A stretch of 64,000 bases of DNA from Ralstonia soli (GTDB lineage Bacteria; Pseudomonadota; Gammaproteobacteria; Burkholderiales; Burkholderiaceae), in NCBI RefSeq assembly GCF_023955655.1, contig NZ_JAMXHT010000008.1, forward strand, positions 248,001-312,000, written 5' to 3'. Of the stretch, positions 8,690 through 17,189 are shown in pieces (the first letter of the stretch is position 1; each line of letters begins with the position of its first letter). The position numbers were made by a program, and so were the translations under genes. The notes under the pieces were generated by a model. That model did no database searches. It saw only the letters and a list, made by a program, of their open reading frames with translations, and had not been told where the DNA came from.

Positions 8690-8734
8690 TCCCACGTGAG
8701 GGCAGTGGCCACACTGCCCGCTGCGCCCACCGAC

Positions 8735-8998
8735 TCACATGGCCGGCGGAAGCTTTGCACTCAACCAGGCAAAGAACGTTGCCGCGAAAAAGGCCCAGAC
8801 CCCAAGGACGACATCTGCATACACCGTGCCCCCGAGTGTTGCCTTCCCGCTCTGCAGCGCGTGGAAATCGATGCCATGGAACAGCGCCATCATGAAGCGC
8901 ATGAACGGCTCCGGAAATGCATACCAGACCATCGCGCACAAGGCGTAGAACAGCATGACCGTAAGGGCGAACGTGGCACCGGTTTTTAACGGCTTCAT
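8735..8998 (-). CDS. DUF5676 family membrane protein
   Basis: An 87-residue protein with start at 8998 after CAGGAGGCCGCC. It has two predicted membrane segments: residues about 8-28 (TFALTVMLFYALCAMVWYAF) and 60-82. Between them lies FMMALFHGIDFHAL, typical of the DUF5676 family, which is common in metal-resistance gene clusters. Last gene of a three-gene minus-strand cassette that converges on the copper ATPase, with 45 bp between stops. Function unknown. Confidence 0.75.
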   Translation of the reverse strand: MKPLKTGATFALTVMLFYALCAMVWYAFPEPFMRFMMALFHGIDFHALQSGKATLGGTVYADVVLGVWAFFAATFFAWLSAKLPPAM

Positions 8999-9020
8999 GG
9001 CGGCCTCCTGATTCAGTACG

Positions 9021-9692
9021 TCAGAGCTTCCTATGCACCTTGTCGTGGTGGGCACCTTCGCCAAGGCGGGGAAAGAATGCGGGTGTCTGGTCCCGATAGG
9101 CTTCATATTCGTGCCCGAACTCAGCCAGTGCTTCGGCTTCCTCAGCCTTTGCCAAGCGCACATACATCCATACGAGAACCGGGAACATGGCCAATGTCAG
9201 CAGTGTCGGCCACTGGAAGAGAAAGCCGGCCATGATGAGGATGAACGCCACATACTGCGGGTGCCGCAACCGGGCGTAGATTCCCGTGGTTGCCAGTCGG
9301 TGGGCGCTTTGGGCAACGTAGAGCACGCGCCACGCCGTGGCGAGCAGGATAAAGCCGCCAAAGATCAGCACGTTGCTCACGATGTGGAAGAGGCCGAAAT
9401 GCGGGTTGGCCCGCCAGCCAAACATGACTTCCAGCAGATGCCCCGAGTCATGCGAAAGAAAGTCGACGCCAGGAAACCTTGCCGTCAACCACGGATACAG
9501 CAGATAGATCGTCAGCGGTATCCCGTACATCTCCGTGAACAACGCAACGATGAATGCCGAGAACGCACCGAACGAGCGCCAGTCGCGCTGCGTTTGAGGC
9601 TTCGTAAAGCTGAAGGCAAAGATGATGAAGACGGCGGAGTTGATGAACACCAGAGACCACAGGCCGTACCCATATGTGCTGTCGTGTTGCAT
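9021..9692 (-). CDS. ICMT-like membrane methyltransferase family protein
   Basis: A 223-residue protein with about five hydrophobic segments. The C-terminal half has [10 protein letters not shown] followed by a hydrophobic stretch and then [14 protein letters not shown], the pattern of isoprenylcysteine carboxyl methyltransferase / PEMT-like membrane methyltransferases (RHPxY with a later ExxY). The prokaryotic substrate is unknown. Its ATG overlaps the stop of the DUF2933 gene by one base (TGATG), so translation is probably coupled. Such genes often travel with DUF2933 and DUF5676 proteins in copper/silver clusters. Confidence 0.75.
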   Translation of the reverse strand: MQHDSTYGYGLWSLVFINSAVFIIFAFSFTKPQTQRDWRSFGAFSAFIVALFTEMYGIPLTIYLLYPWLTARFPGVDFLSHDSGHLLEVMFGWRANPHFGLFHIVSNVLIFGGFILLATAWRVLYVAQSAHRLATTGIYARLRHPQYVAFILIMAGFLFQWPTLLTLAMFPVLVWMYVRLAKAEEAEALAEFGHEYEAYRDQTPAFFPRLGEGAHHDKVHRKL

Positions 9693-9955
9693 CAGTGTTC
9701 TCCCTTGGCGTCGGCACCGTCAGCCTTGGCCGATGGGTGACCGTGATGCCTATGACCGTGACCGCCATGCATGAACACATGCATCAGCGGGCATGTCGCA
9801 AGCAGAAGAAACGGCAGGAACTGGATAACGTGCGCCTGATGCTCGGTCCACAGGAAGTACGCAACAACCAACAGAAAACCGACCAGCACAAGCTTCGACC
9901 GCGCGATGGCCGGCGCTGCCTCGTCATGTTGCTGCCCATGTTCGTGGTGCTCCAT
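9692..9955 (-). CDS. DUF2933 family membrane protein
   Basis: An 87-residue protein. The start at 9955 follows GGAGGCGGAT; an upstream ATG at 9988 has no such site. It has two hydrophobic segments ([16 protein letters not shown] and [18 protein letters not shown]), then a His/Gly tail ([11 protein letters not shown]) facing one side of the membrane. [14 protein letters not shown] is the DUF2933 signature. The family recurs in copper and silver resistance loci; metal binding by the His tail is inferred. Confidence 0.8.
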   Translation of the reverse strand: MEHHEHGQQHDEAAPAIARSKLVLVGFLLVVAYFLWTEHQAHVIQFLPFLLLATCPLMHVFMHGGHGHRHHGHPSAKADGADAKGEH

Positions 9956-10143
9956 ATCCGCCTCCGGCCAGGGAAAGGGACTAACCAAGCTACGTCTTCA
10001 GTATTGGCGCGGTGCAGAAACGGGAATTGACCGCGATCAACACGCTCGCCAATGACGTGTTCCGTGCGATACGACATTCACCGAGCCTCTTCTTGCTCGG
10101 GCCACAACTGCCGTATCCGATTCAGCCGCGCCGGCGTTTGGCC

Positions 10144-10590
10144 GCCGAGCAAAAAGCGCCACACGTCGAGCTCAGAACTCGGGCCGCCGAGAAAAATGCT
10201 CCGTGCGCCGAGGTCGGAACTCGGGCCGTCGAGAAAAAAGCTCCGAATGCCGAGCTCAGAACTCCGACCGTCGAGCAAAAAGCTCCGTGTGTGGAGCTCA
10301 GAACTCGGAGCGCCGACCAAAAAGACTCATGCGCCGAGCTCCGAATCCCACGCGTGGACCAAAAAGACCCGTGCTTCGAGCTCTTTGCTTGACCGTTCGA
10401 GAAAAAAGCCTCGTCCCCATGGAGCTCCGAACTCGGAGAGCGAAGCAAAAAGCTCCACACGCGGGTCTCGGAGCTCGGGAGGCCGAGAAAAAAGACGCAA
10501 GGGCCGAGCTTTAAGCTCGGAGAGCCGAGCAAAAAGCCTCGAACGTCGAGCACAGAGCTCGGGGCGTCGAGCAAAAAGACTCATGCGATG
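10144..10590. repeat. 42-bp degenerate tandem array, about 10.6 units, phased A-tracts
   Basis: Units start at 10144, 10186, 10228, 10270, 10312, 10354, 10395, 10440, 10482, 10524 and 10566. All are 42 bp except two (41 and 45 bp). Each unit begins GCCGAG or GTCGAG, followed by a run of 5-6 A (CAAAAAGC), then a CCGAGCTC-type segment and AACTCGG. The CCGAG and CTCGG parts can pair within and between units. Forty-two base pairs is four helical turns, so the A-tracts face the same side of the helix, which should bend the DNA. Confidence 0.85.
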
Positions 10591-10728
10591 TATTCAGTGC
10601 GCAGTGCCCCTTGAGGTGGAGTGGGCGAAGGGCAGATGTCTTCCTCCGTCTTCCATTTTTACACTGCGTTTACACCCCTCCCCCCCAACCTTTACCCCGT
10701 TTTTACCCCCCTTTCCCTACTGTTGCAC

Positions 10729-10762
10729 TGCACGCAGGCCCTGTGACGGGAGCCTGCGTGCA
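10729..10762. repeat. Perfect 11-bp inverted repeat upstream of the porin
   Basis: TGCACGCAGGC (10729-10739) and GCCTGCGTGCA (10752-10762) are exact complements with a 12-base loop. No T-run follows, so it is not an obvious terminator. It could be an operator or a leader hairpin for the gene starting at 10836. Confidence 0.6.
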
Positions 10763-10835
10763 CGCCGCATCCGGCCCCAGTTGACGCGCACACGCGCCGG
10801 GCCATGCGGCACCCAAAACAACAAGGGAAAGGTCC

Positions 10836-11633
10836 ATGCAAGCCAAGGTTGCTTTGCACGCCACCGTCATCGGTGGCGTTGTCTTCTGTGCCGCAGCACT
10901 CTCCAGCGCGGCCTCTTTTGCGCAGTCCACTGACGCTGCCCCGGCGCCCGCCGCTGCACCCGCCGGCCCGTTGACGGCCAACGTCACGCTGGCCAGCCAG
11001 TACCGCTACCGGGGCCTCATGCAGACCAACAACAGGCCTGCAATCCAGGGCGGTGTGGATTACGCCCTGCCCAACGGCTTCTACGTCGGCAACTGGAACT
11101 CGTCGATCAGTTGGCTGGGGGATTCCAACCCCAACGTGTCGGCCCCCATCGAGATGGATTTCTACGGCGGCTACAAGACCGAGCTGATGAAGGACGTGCC
11201 CATCGATGTGGGCGTGCTGCAGTACTACTACCCGGGCAGCTACCCCGATGGCTACACGCGCCCGCATACCACCGAGGGTTATGCACAGATCGGCTACGGG
11301 CCGGTGGCGTTCAAGTACTCGCATGCGTTCTCCAACCTGTTCGGTTTTGCGGATAGCCACCACAGCCAGTACTTCGATCTGTCGGGCAACTTCGATACAG
11401 GCTTCTGGGGCCTGACGCTGAACCTACACGTGGGTTATCAACAGGTGCCGCACCAGGCGGTGCGCACGTCGTATGCCGACTGGAAGGTGGGCGTGACGAA
11501 AGACTTCGGCAGCGGCTGGGCGGCGTCGCTCGCCTACCTCGACACCAATGCTTCGCGCCTGGCCTACACCAACACGCGCGGCAACTACATGGGCAAGGCC
11601 ACGGCGCTGCTAGCCGTGACCAAGGCGTTCTGA
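10836..11633 (+). CDS. TorF-family putative outer-membrane porin
   Basis: A 265-residue protein with a signal peptide (residues 1-30, ending SFA-QS) and an Ala/Pro linker. Alternating beta strands follow (LTANVTLASQYRYRGLMQTN, NGFYVGNWNSSISWL, IEMDFYGGYKTEL), ending in an aromatic C-terminus (VTKAF) as outer-membrane proteins do. The N-terminal strand with YRYRG matches the TorF / Gcw_chp (TIGR02001) family of putative porins. The start at 10836 follows AAGGGAAAGGTCC. It sits 37 bp before the kdp genes on the same strand, so it may be read with them; a link to K+ entry is inference. Confidence 0.8.
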   Translation: MQAKVALHATVIGGVVFCAAALSSAASFAQSTDAAPAPAAAPAGPLTANVTLASQYRYRGLMQTNNRPAIQGGVDYALPNGFYVGNWNSSISWLGDSNPNVSAPIEMDFYGGYKTELMKDVPIDVGVLQYYYPGSYPDGYTRPHTTEGYAQIGYGPVAFKYSHAFSNLFGFADSHHSQYFDLSGNFDTGFWGLTLNLHVGYQQVPHQAVRTSYADWKVGVTKDFGSGWAASLAYLDTNASRLAYTNTRGNYMGKATALLAVTKAF

Positions 11634-11670
11634 TCATCACGCGCAACGGACACAGAAAAGGGGAGCGCAT

Positions 11671-11796
11671 ATGGACTTCGTTTATCTCGCCGGCCTCGCG
11701 GCGCTGGCCTTGGCAGTGGGCGGATTGCTCGCCCTGTCTGCCCGGCTTGCCACCAAAGACCAACCCACCACGCATGCGATGGAGAAACAGCAATGA
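11671..11796 (+). CDS. 41-residue single-pass membrane microprotein preceding kdpF
   Basis: ATG at 11671 after AAAGGGGAGCGCAT; 41 codons to a TGA at 11794-11796 that overlaps the kdpF start (ATGA). One hydrophobic helix (residues 3-25, FVYLAGLAALALAVGGLLAL), then a short polar tail. The overlap implies coupled translation with kdpF. It is distinct from KdpF, which follows. I do not recognise a named family; a small Kdp accessory subunit is the natural guess. Confidence 0.65.
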   Translation: MDFVYLAGLAALALAVGGLLALSARLATKDQPTTHAMEKQQ

Positions 11797-11882
11797 CCTG
11801 GCTCTACGTGCTGTCCGGGGCCATCACGGTGGTCCTGCTCGTTTACTTGTTCGTGGCCTTGCTGTGGCCCGAACGCTTCTAA
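11793..11882 (+). CDS. kdpF: K+-transporting ATPase KdpF subunit
   Basis: 29 residues, one membrane helix (residues 4-24) and a short C-terminal WPERF, the same length and shape as E. coli KdpF (29 residues). KdpF stabilises the KdpABC complex in the inner membrane. ATG at 11793 overlaps the stop of the preceding microprotein gene; kdpA begins 20 bp downstream. Confidence 0.85.
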   Translation: MTWLYVLSGAITVVLLVYLFVALLWPERF

Positions 11883-11901
11883 CAACACTGCGAGGCACAC
11901 C

Positions 11902-13674
11902 ATGAATGCGTTCCTCCTCCAGCTGGCGATCTATCTGGTCGTGCTGCTGGTTCTGGCCAAACCGCTGGGCGCGTATATGACCGGCGTGTTTGGCGACAAG
12001 CCGTCGCGCACACACTGGCTCGGCCCGATCGAGCGGCTGTTCTATCGCGTGGCCGGCGTCAACCCGCAGGCCGAGATGGGCTGGAAGCGCTATGCCGCTG
12101 CCGTCATCGTCGTCAACGTGCTGGGCGCGCTGGCGGTGTATGCGTTGCAGCGCGTGCAGCAGTGGCTGCCACTCAACCCGCAGGGCTTTGCTGCCATCAC
12201 GCCGGATTCGTCGTTCAACACGGCCATCAGCTTTGTGAGCAACACCAACTGGCAGGGCTATTCGGGCGAAAGCACGATGAGCTATCTCACGCAGATGCTC
12301 GGCCTGGCGGTGCAGAACTTCTTGTCCGCAGCGACGGGCATTGCGGTGGTGATCGCGCTCATCCGCGGCTTTGCACGCCACTCGGCCAGCACCATCGGCA
12401 ACTTCTGGGTCGACTTCACGCGTGCGACGGTCTACGTGCTGCTGCCGCTGTCGATTGTCGTGTCGGTGTTCTTCGTGAGCCAGGGCGTGATCCAGAACTT
12501 CGATGCGTACAAGGACGTGACCACCGTCACCGCCACCACGTACGACAACCCGAAGCTCGATAGCAGCGGCGCGCCGATCAAAGACGCCCAAGGCAACCCC
12601 GTCACCGAGAAAGCCACCACGCAAACGCAGACCTTGCCGATGGGCCCGGTGGCCTCGCAAGAGGCGATCAAGATGCTGGGCACCAATGGCGGTGGCTTCT
12701 TCAACGCCAACTCCGCACATCCGTATGAGAACCCCAATGCGCTAACGAACTTCGTGCAGATGCTGGCGATCTTCATCATCCCGGCGGCGCTGTGCTTCAC
12801 GTTCGGCGGCATGGTGGGCGATGGGCGTCAGGGCTGGGCAGTGCTCGCGGCGATGACGGTGCTGTTTGTGGTACTCGCCGTGTTCCTTGCGTGGGCCGAA
12901 CTGCATGCCAACCCGATGCTCGCCAACCTTGGCGTCGACCAGGCGATCGGCAACATGGAAGGCAAGGAAACGCGCTTTGGCATCGTGGCCTCGGCGCTGT
13001 TTGCCACCATCACGACGGCGGCATCGTGCGGTGCGGTCAATGCCATGCACGACTCGCTCACCGCGCTGGGCGGCTTCGTGCCGATGTTCTTGATGCAGTT
13101 GGGCGAAGTGGTGTTCGGCGGTGTGGGCTCGGGCCTGTACGGCATGCTGGTGTACGCCATCCTGGCTGTGTTCATCGCGGGCCTGATGATCGGCCGCACG
13201 CCGGAATACCTCGGCAAGAAGATCGAGGTGTTCGAGATGAAGATGACCTCCATCGCCATCCTCGTCACGCCGTTGCTCGTGCTCGTGGGTACAGCCATCG
13301 CCGTGGTGGTAACGCAGGGCAAGGCGGGCATCTTCAACCCGGGCACGCATGGGTTCTCGGAAGTGCTCTACGCCTTCTCTTCTGCTGCCAACAACAACGG
13401 CAGCGCGTTCGCGGGCCTGTCTGCCAACACGCCGTTCTACAACATCGCGCTGGGCATTGCGATGTGGCTGGGCCGCTTCTGGATCATCGTGCCGGTGCTG
13501 GCCATGGCGGGCACGTTTGCCGCCAAGAAGCGCCTGCCCGTGACCGCCGGCACGCTGCCCACGCATGGGCCGCTGTTTGTCGTGCTGCTGATCGGCTCGG
13601 TGCTGCTGGTGGGCGCGCTCACGTATATCCCGGCGCTCGCACTTGGCCCCATCGCAGAACACCTCGCACGCTAA
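11902..13674 (+). CDS. kdpA: K+-transporting ATPase potassium-binding subunit KdpA
   Basis: A 590-residue multi-pass protein (about ten helices) that forms the K+ channel-like, high-affinity binding part of the KdpFABC pump. Recognisable parts: [20 protein letters not shown] near residue 30, [20 protein letters not shown] near 110, the selectivity-filter loop [18 protein letters not shown] near 260, and late [15 protein letters not shown]. Length is normal (E. coli 557; slightly longer here through a loop near residues 205-240 rich in Thr and Lys). Second pump gene in the kdpFABC run. Confidence 0.97.
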   Translation: MNAFLLQLAIYLVVLLVLAKPLGAYMTGVFGDKPSRTHWLGPIERLFYRVAGVNPQAEMGWKRYAAAVIVVNVLGALAVYALQRVQQWLPLNPQGFAAITPDSSFNTAISFVSNTNWQGYSGESTMSYLTQMLGLAVQNFLSAATGIAVVIALIRGFARHSASTIGNFWVDFTRATVYVLLPLSIVVSVFFVSQGVIQNFDAYKDVTTVTATTYDNPKLDSSGAPIKDAQGNPVTEKATTQTQTLPMGPVASQEAIKMLGTNGGGFFNANSAHPYENPNALTNFVQMLAIFIIPAALCFTFGGMVGDGRQGWAVLAAMTVLFVVLAVFLAWAELHANPMLANLGVDQAIGNMEGKETRFGIVASALFATITTAASCGAVNAMHDSLTALGGFVPMFLMQLGEVVFGGVGSGLYGMLVYAILAVFIAGLMIGRTPEYLGKKIEVFEMKMTSIAILVTPLLVLVGTAIAVVVTQGKAGIFNPGTHGFSEVLYAFSSAANNNGSAFAGLSANTPFYNIALGIAMWLGRFWIIVPVLAMAGTFAAKKRLPVTAGTLPTHGPLFVVLLIGSVLLVGALTYIPALALGPIAEHLAR

Positions 13675-13707
13675 CGCGCGCTGCCACTCCACATCAACAG
13701 GTGCCTT

Positions 13708-15915
13708 ATGGCGATCCGTTATCCCGAATCCCAACCCGTTGTGCGTACGGTCAAGCACAAGCTTGAACCGAGCACAGCCACCACGACCGTCGCGACGCCG
13801 CATGCGCCGCTGTCCGCCAAAGACGTGCGCAAGCTGTCGATGTTCTCGTCGGCGCTGGTCAAGCCCGCCATTGTCGATAGCTTCCGCAAGCTCTCACCCG
13901 CTGCGCAGGCCAAGAACCCGGTGATGTTTGTCGTGTACGTCGGCAGCATCCTCACCACCATCCTGTGGATCATGGCGCTGCGCGGCCAGGCCGAAGCCCC
14001 GGCGGGCTTCATCCTCGCCGTGACGGTGTGGCTGTGGTTCACCGTGTTGTTCGCCAACTTTGCAGAGGCGCTGGCCGAAGGCCGCAGCAAGCAGCAGGCC
14101 GCCTCGCTGCGCGGCATTAAGACCACGGTGCAGGCCAAGGTGTTGGCCGACGCCCGCCGCCGCGACCGTGTGGAAGCCCGCGCTGCTACGGCCCTGCGCC
14201 GTGGCGACATCGTCCTCATCGAAGCCGGCGACATGGTGCCCGGTGACGGCGAGGTGATCGAAGGCGTGGCCTCGGTGGATGAGAGCGCCATCACGGGTGA
14301 ATCCGCACCGGTCATCCGTGAATCGGGCGGGGATTTCTCGTCCGTGACCGGTGGCACGCGCGTGCTGTCGGACTGGATCATCGTGCGCATCACCGCGAAC
14401 CCGGGCGAGAGCTTTCTCGACCGCATGATCTCGATGGTGGAAGGCGCCAAGCGCCAGAAGACCCCCAACGAACTCGCACTGACGATCCTGCTGGTGAGCC
14501 TGACCATCATCCTGATGCTGGCCACCGTCACGCTGCTGCCGTACTCGATCTTCTCGGTCGATGCGATGAAGGCTGGGTCGCCGATCACGATCACCGTGCT
14601 CGTCGCGCTGCTGGTGTGCCTGATCCCGACCACCATCGGGGGGTTGCTCTCGGCGATTGGCGTGGCGGGCATGAGCCGCATGATGCAGGCCAACGTGATC
14701 GCCACCTCGGGTCGCGCCGTGGAAGCTGCGGGGGACGTGGATGTGCTGCTGCTCGACAAGACCGGCACGATCACGCACGGCAATCGGCAGGCCTCGCGCT
14801 TCATTCCGGCGCCGGGCGTGACGGCGAAGGCGTTGGCCGAAGCCGCATGGCTGTCGTCGCTGGCCGATGAAACGCCAGAAGGCCGCAGCATCGTCACGCT
14901 CGCACGCAACCTGGGTGAAGCGTCCATCGATGAAGCCGCGCTGGCCAAGACGCAGCCCGTGTACGTCGCCTTCTCCGCGCAGACGCGCATGAGCGGCATC
15001 AACCTCAGTTCTCACAACTCGCAGAACGGTGAAGCACGTCAGATCCGCAAGGGCGCGGCCGATGCCATCCGCACGCACGTCACGCTGCTCGCCGGCAAGT
15101 TTCCCGATGCTGTATCGACGGCTGTGGACGACGTGGCCCGCGCAGGCGGCACACCGCTGGTGGTGAGCGACAACGACCGCGTGCTCGGCGTGGTGGAACT
15201 GAAGGACATCGTCAAGGCCGGCATTCGCGAGCGCTTTGCCGAGCTGCGCCAGATGGGCATCAAGACGGTGATGATTACCGGCGACAACCGCCTCACCGCC
15301 GCCTCCATCGCCGCAGAAGCCGGTGTCGACGACTTCATCGCCGAGGCCACGCCCGAGACCAAGCTCGCGCTCATCCGCGAGCAGCAGACGCAAGGCCGCC
15401 TCGTCGCCATGACGGGGGACGGCACCAACGATGCCCCTGCCCTCGCACAGGCCGACGTGGCCGTCGCCATGAACAGCGGCACGCAGGCCGCCAAGGAGGC
15501 CGGCAACATGGTCGACCTGGATTCCAGCCCGACCAAGCTGATCCAGATTGTCGAGATCGGCAAGCAGATGCTGATGACGCGCGGCTCGCTCACCACGTTC
15601 TCGATTGCGAATGATGTGGCGAAGTACTTCGCGATCATTCCGGCTGCGTTTGCGACCACGTATCCGCAGTTGGCGGCGCTGAACGTGATGCACCTGGCAA
15701 CGCCTGCATCGGCGGTGATGAGTGCGGTGATCTTCAATGCGCTGATCATCGTGTTTCTGATTCCGCTGGCGCTCAAGGGTGTGAAGTACCGCGCGCTGGG
15801 GGCGGCGGCGCTGCTGCGACGCAACCTCTTGGTCTATGGGTTGGGCGGGCTGCTGCTGCCGTTCCCCGGCATCAAGATCATCGACATGTTCCTGGCCGCG
15901 ATGGGCTGGGTTTAA
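13708..15915 (+). CDS. kdpB: K+-transporting ATPase ATP-binding subunit KdpB
   Basis: A 735-residue P-type (P1A) ATPase that drives KdpA. Key motifs: TGESAPVI (actuator), phosphorylation site [10 protein letters not shown] with Asp near 350, FSAQTRMSG in the nucleotide-binding domain, and [22 protein letters not shown]. The N-terminus has a longer leader than E. coli before the first helix ([15 protein letters not shown]). The start at 13708 lies 33 bp after the kdpA stop; kdpC follows 15 bp later. Confidence 0.97.
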   Translation: MAIRYPESQPVVRTVKHKLEPSTATTTVATPHAPLSAKDVRKLSMFSSALVKPAIVDSFRKLSPAAQAKNPVMFVVYVGSILTTILWIMALRGQAEAPAGFILAVTVWLWFTVLFANFAEALAEGRSKQQAASLRGIKTTVQAKVLADARRRDRVEARAATALRRGDIVLIEAGDMVPGDGEVIEGVASVDESAITGESAPVIRESGGDFSSVTGGTRVLSDWIIVRITANPGESFLDRMISMVEGAKRQKTPNELALTILLVSLTIILMLATVTLLPYSIFSVDAMKAGSPITITVLVALLVCLIPTTIGGLLSAIGVAGMSRMMQANVIATSGRAVEAAGDVDVLLLDKTGTITHGNRQASRFIPAPGVTAKALAEAAWLSSLADETPEGRSIVTLARNLGEASIDEAALAKTQPVYVAFSAQTRMSGINLSSHNSQNGEARQIRKGAADAIRTHVTLLAGKFPDAVSTAVDDVARAGGTPLVVSDNDRVLGVVELKDIVKAGIRERFAELRQMGIKTVMITGDNRLTAASIAAEAGVDDFIAEATPETKLALIREQQTQGRLVAMTGDGTNDAPALAQADVAVAMNSGTQAAKEAGNMVDLDSSPTKLIQIVEIGKQMLMTRGSLTTFSIANDVAKYFAIIPAAFATTYPQLAALNVMHLATPASAVMSAVIFNALIIVFLIPLALKGVKYRALGAAALLRRNLLVYGLGGLLLPFPGIKIIDMFLAAMGWV

Positions 15916-15930
15916 GGAAGGAGTGCATTC

Positions 15931-16545
15931 ATGGCAACCACGACACAAGCCGTACAGGCTGAGGTACCGCAACAAGGCGGGCTGCTGCGTGCGGCGCTGG
16001 TGGTCTTCATTGGGCTGTCGCTGATTACCGGCGTGTTGTACCCGGTGGTGGTGACGGGGATTGGCAAGGCGGTGTTTCCGGCGCAGGCCAGTGGGTCGAT
16101 CCTTTCTCGTAATGGCAAGGCTGTTGGGTCTTCGTTGATCGGGCAGAACTTTGAGTCGCCGCAGTATTTCTGGGGGCGAATCTCGGCGACTGCGCCGAAC
16201 CCGTATAACGCGCAGGCTTCTGGCGGCTCCAACCTGGGGCCTAGCAACCCCGCGTTGACCGATGCTGCTAAGGCGCGCATTGCTGCGCTCAAGGAAGCGG
16301 ACCCGACCAACACTGCACCGATTCCTGCTGACCTCGTGACGGCTTCTGCAAGCGGGTTGGATCCGGAGATCAGTCCGGCTGCTGCCGCCTATCAGGTCGA
16401 GCGGGTTGCTCGTGCGCGGCACCTGCCGGTGGAGGTGGTTCGGAAGGTGGTGGCTGAGAACACTAAGGGGCCGGTGCTTGGGGTGTTTGGGGAGCCTGTC
16501 GTCAACGTGTTGGAGTTGAATTTGGCGTTGGATGATTTGAAGTGA
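15931..16545 (+). CDS. kdpC: K+-transporting ATPase KdpC subunit
   Basis: A 204-residue protein with one N-terminal membrane helix ([22 protein letters not shown]) and a soluble domain. It carries [32 protein letters not shown], the conserved KdpC core, and VDP-like [13 protein letters not shown]. KdpC aids ATP binding to KdpB. ATG at 15931 follows GGAAGGAGTGCATTC. A hairpin at about 16553-16581 follows the stop and may end the kdpFABC message. Confidence 0.96.
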   Translation: MATTTQAVQAEVPQQGGLLRAALVVFIGLSLITGVLYPVVVTGIGKAVFPAQASGSILSRNGKAVGSSLIGQNFESPQYFWGRISATAPNPYNAQASGGSNLGPSNPALTDAAKARIAALKEADPTNTAPIPADLVTASASGLDPEISPAAAAYQVERVARARHLPVEVVRKVVAENTKGPVLGVFGEPVVNVLELNLALDDLK

Positions 16546-16552
16546 GCTTTGT

Positions 16553-16581
16553 GGACCACCGGGTTTTTATGCTGGTGGTCC
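16553..16581 (+). terminator. Hairpin after kdpC
   Basis: GGACCACC (16553-16560) pairs exactly with GGTGGTCC (16574-16581) around a 13-base loop holding a T run. The 3' side is C-rich rather than U-rich, so termination would be weak or Rho-assisted; a mRNA-stabilising hairpin is equally possible. Confidence 0.45.
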
Positions 16582-16593
16582 GCCCCCCTTTCG

Positions 16594-17144
16594 TTCCCTG
16601 CCGGGACCGACTCACTTTTCTTTGTCTTGCCAAAGAAAAGTAAGCAAAAGAAAGGCGCGCCCGAGATGGCGACCCCCTCCTTGAATTTTCGTAACCGGGC
16701 GGAGATGGGGAAAACTCGCTGCGCTCAGACAGTTCCCCATCTTTTTTCCGCCCGCTTACGAAAATTCAAGGCGCCATCAAGGGCAGGAACGTCAAAGGCC
16801 AAACCGTTGGTGCGCTGGCCATGGCGTTGTTTTTTTTCTTGTCGTCCCCGCGCAGGCGGGGACCCAGTGTCGTTGGTGTTCTACTGCATCAAAACGCCAC
16901 TGGGTTCCCGCCTGCGCGGGAGCGATGGAGCGGTGATGGTGTGGCCGTACCTTGCCCTAGATGGCGCCTTGAATTTCTGTTGCAGAGAGGAAAAAGGAAG
17001 GGGAACTGTTTGAGCGAAGCGAGTTTTCCCCTTCCCCTCTCTGCGACAGAAATTCAAGGGGAAGTCGCCATCTCGGGCGCGCCTTTCTTTGCTTACTTTC
17101 TTTGGCAAGACAAAGAAAGTGAGTCAGCCCCGGCAGGGGATGAA
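16594..17144. repeat. 550-bp nested inverted-repeat element (REP/REPIN-like core)
   Basis: Gene-free DNA between kdpC and kdpD built as palindromes within a palindrome. Outer arms at about 16594-16672 and 17064-17144 are near-perfect reverse complements (TTTGTCTTGCCAAAGAAA, GGCGCGCCCGAGATGGCGAC and their mirror). Two inner hairpins lie at about 16681-16776 (GAATTTTCGTAA arms) and 16966-17057 (GAATTTCTG arms). At the centre sits a REP-type pair: CCCCGCGCAGGCGGGGACC (16846-16864) and its mirror CCCGCCTGCGCGGGA (16907-16921), with CCCAGTG / CACTGGG between. Such GC-rich REP pairs are widespread in proteobacterial genomes. The outer arms end 45 bp before kdpD. Confidence 0.8.
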
Positions 17145-17189
17145 ACAGGGGATGCACCACAAGACCAAAAACCACCCAAAATACAGCGC

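Larger units (their letters stand above)
9956..10835. other. 880-bp gene-free region containing the 42-bp array
   Basis: Beyond the tandem array (10144-10590) I see no credible gene here. Long frames do run through the array, but only because a 42-bp unit preserves frame; several frames on both strands are open and none has a recognisable protein. After the array comes a pyrimidine-rich stretch (about 10650-10720, C and T runs) and a perfect inverted repeat before the porin gene. Confidence 0.6.

Noticed and set aside
10144-10590. CRISPR array
   Set aside because: Units are contiguous and diverged, with no unique spacers and no cas genes.
10012-10933. Open frames (up to 293 codons) running through the 42-bp array on both strands
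   Set aside because: Open only because 42 is a multiple of 3 and the unit lacks stops; several frames are open at once, products are low-complexity, and a 1-bp slip at 10394 breaks one of them.
13894-16422. 842-codon minus-strand frame across kdpB and kdpC
   Set aside because: Antisense shadow of high-GC codon use; the plus strand carries clear KdpB and KdpC motifs.
16594-17144. Insertion sequence
   Set aside because: Inverted arms are present but there is no transposase frame inside and no target duplication that I can see.
16821-17189. N-terminal extension of KdpD by 123 codons
   Set aside because: It reads only through the nested repeat element; the residues are unlike any KdpD, and the start at 17190 gives the usual N-terminus.
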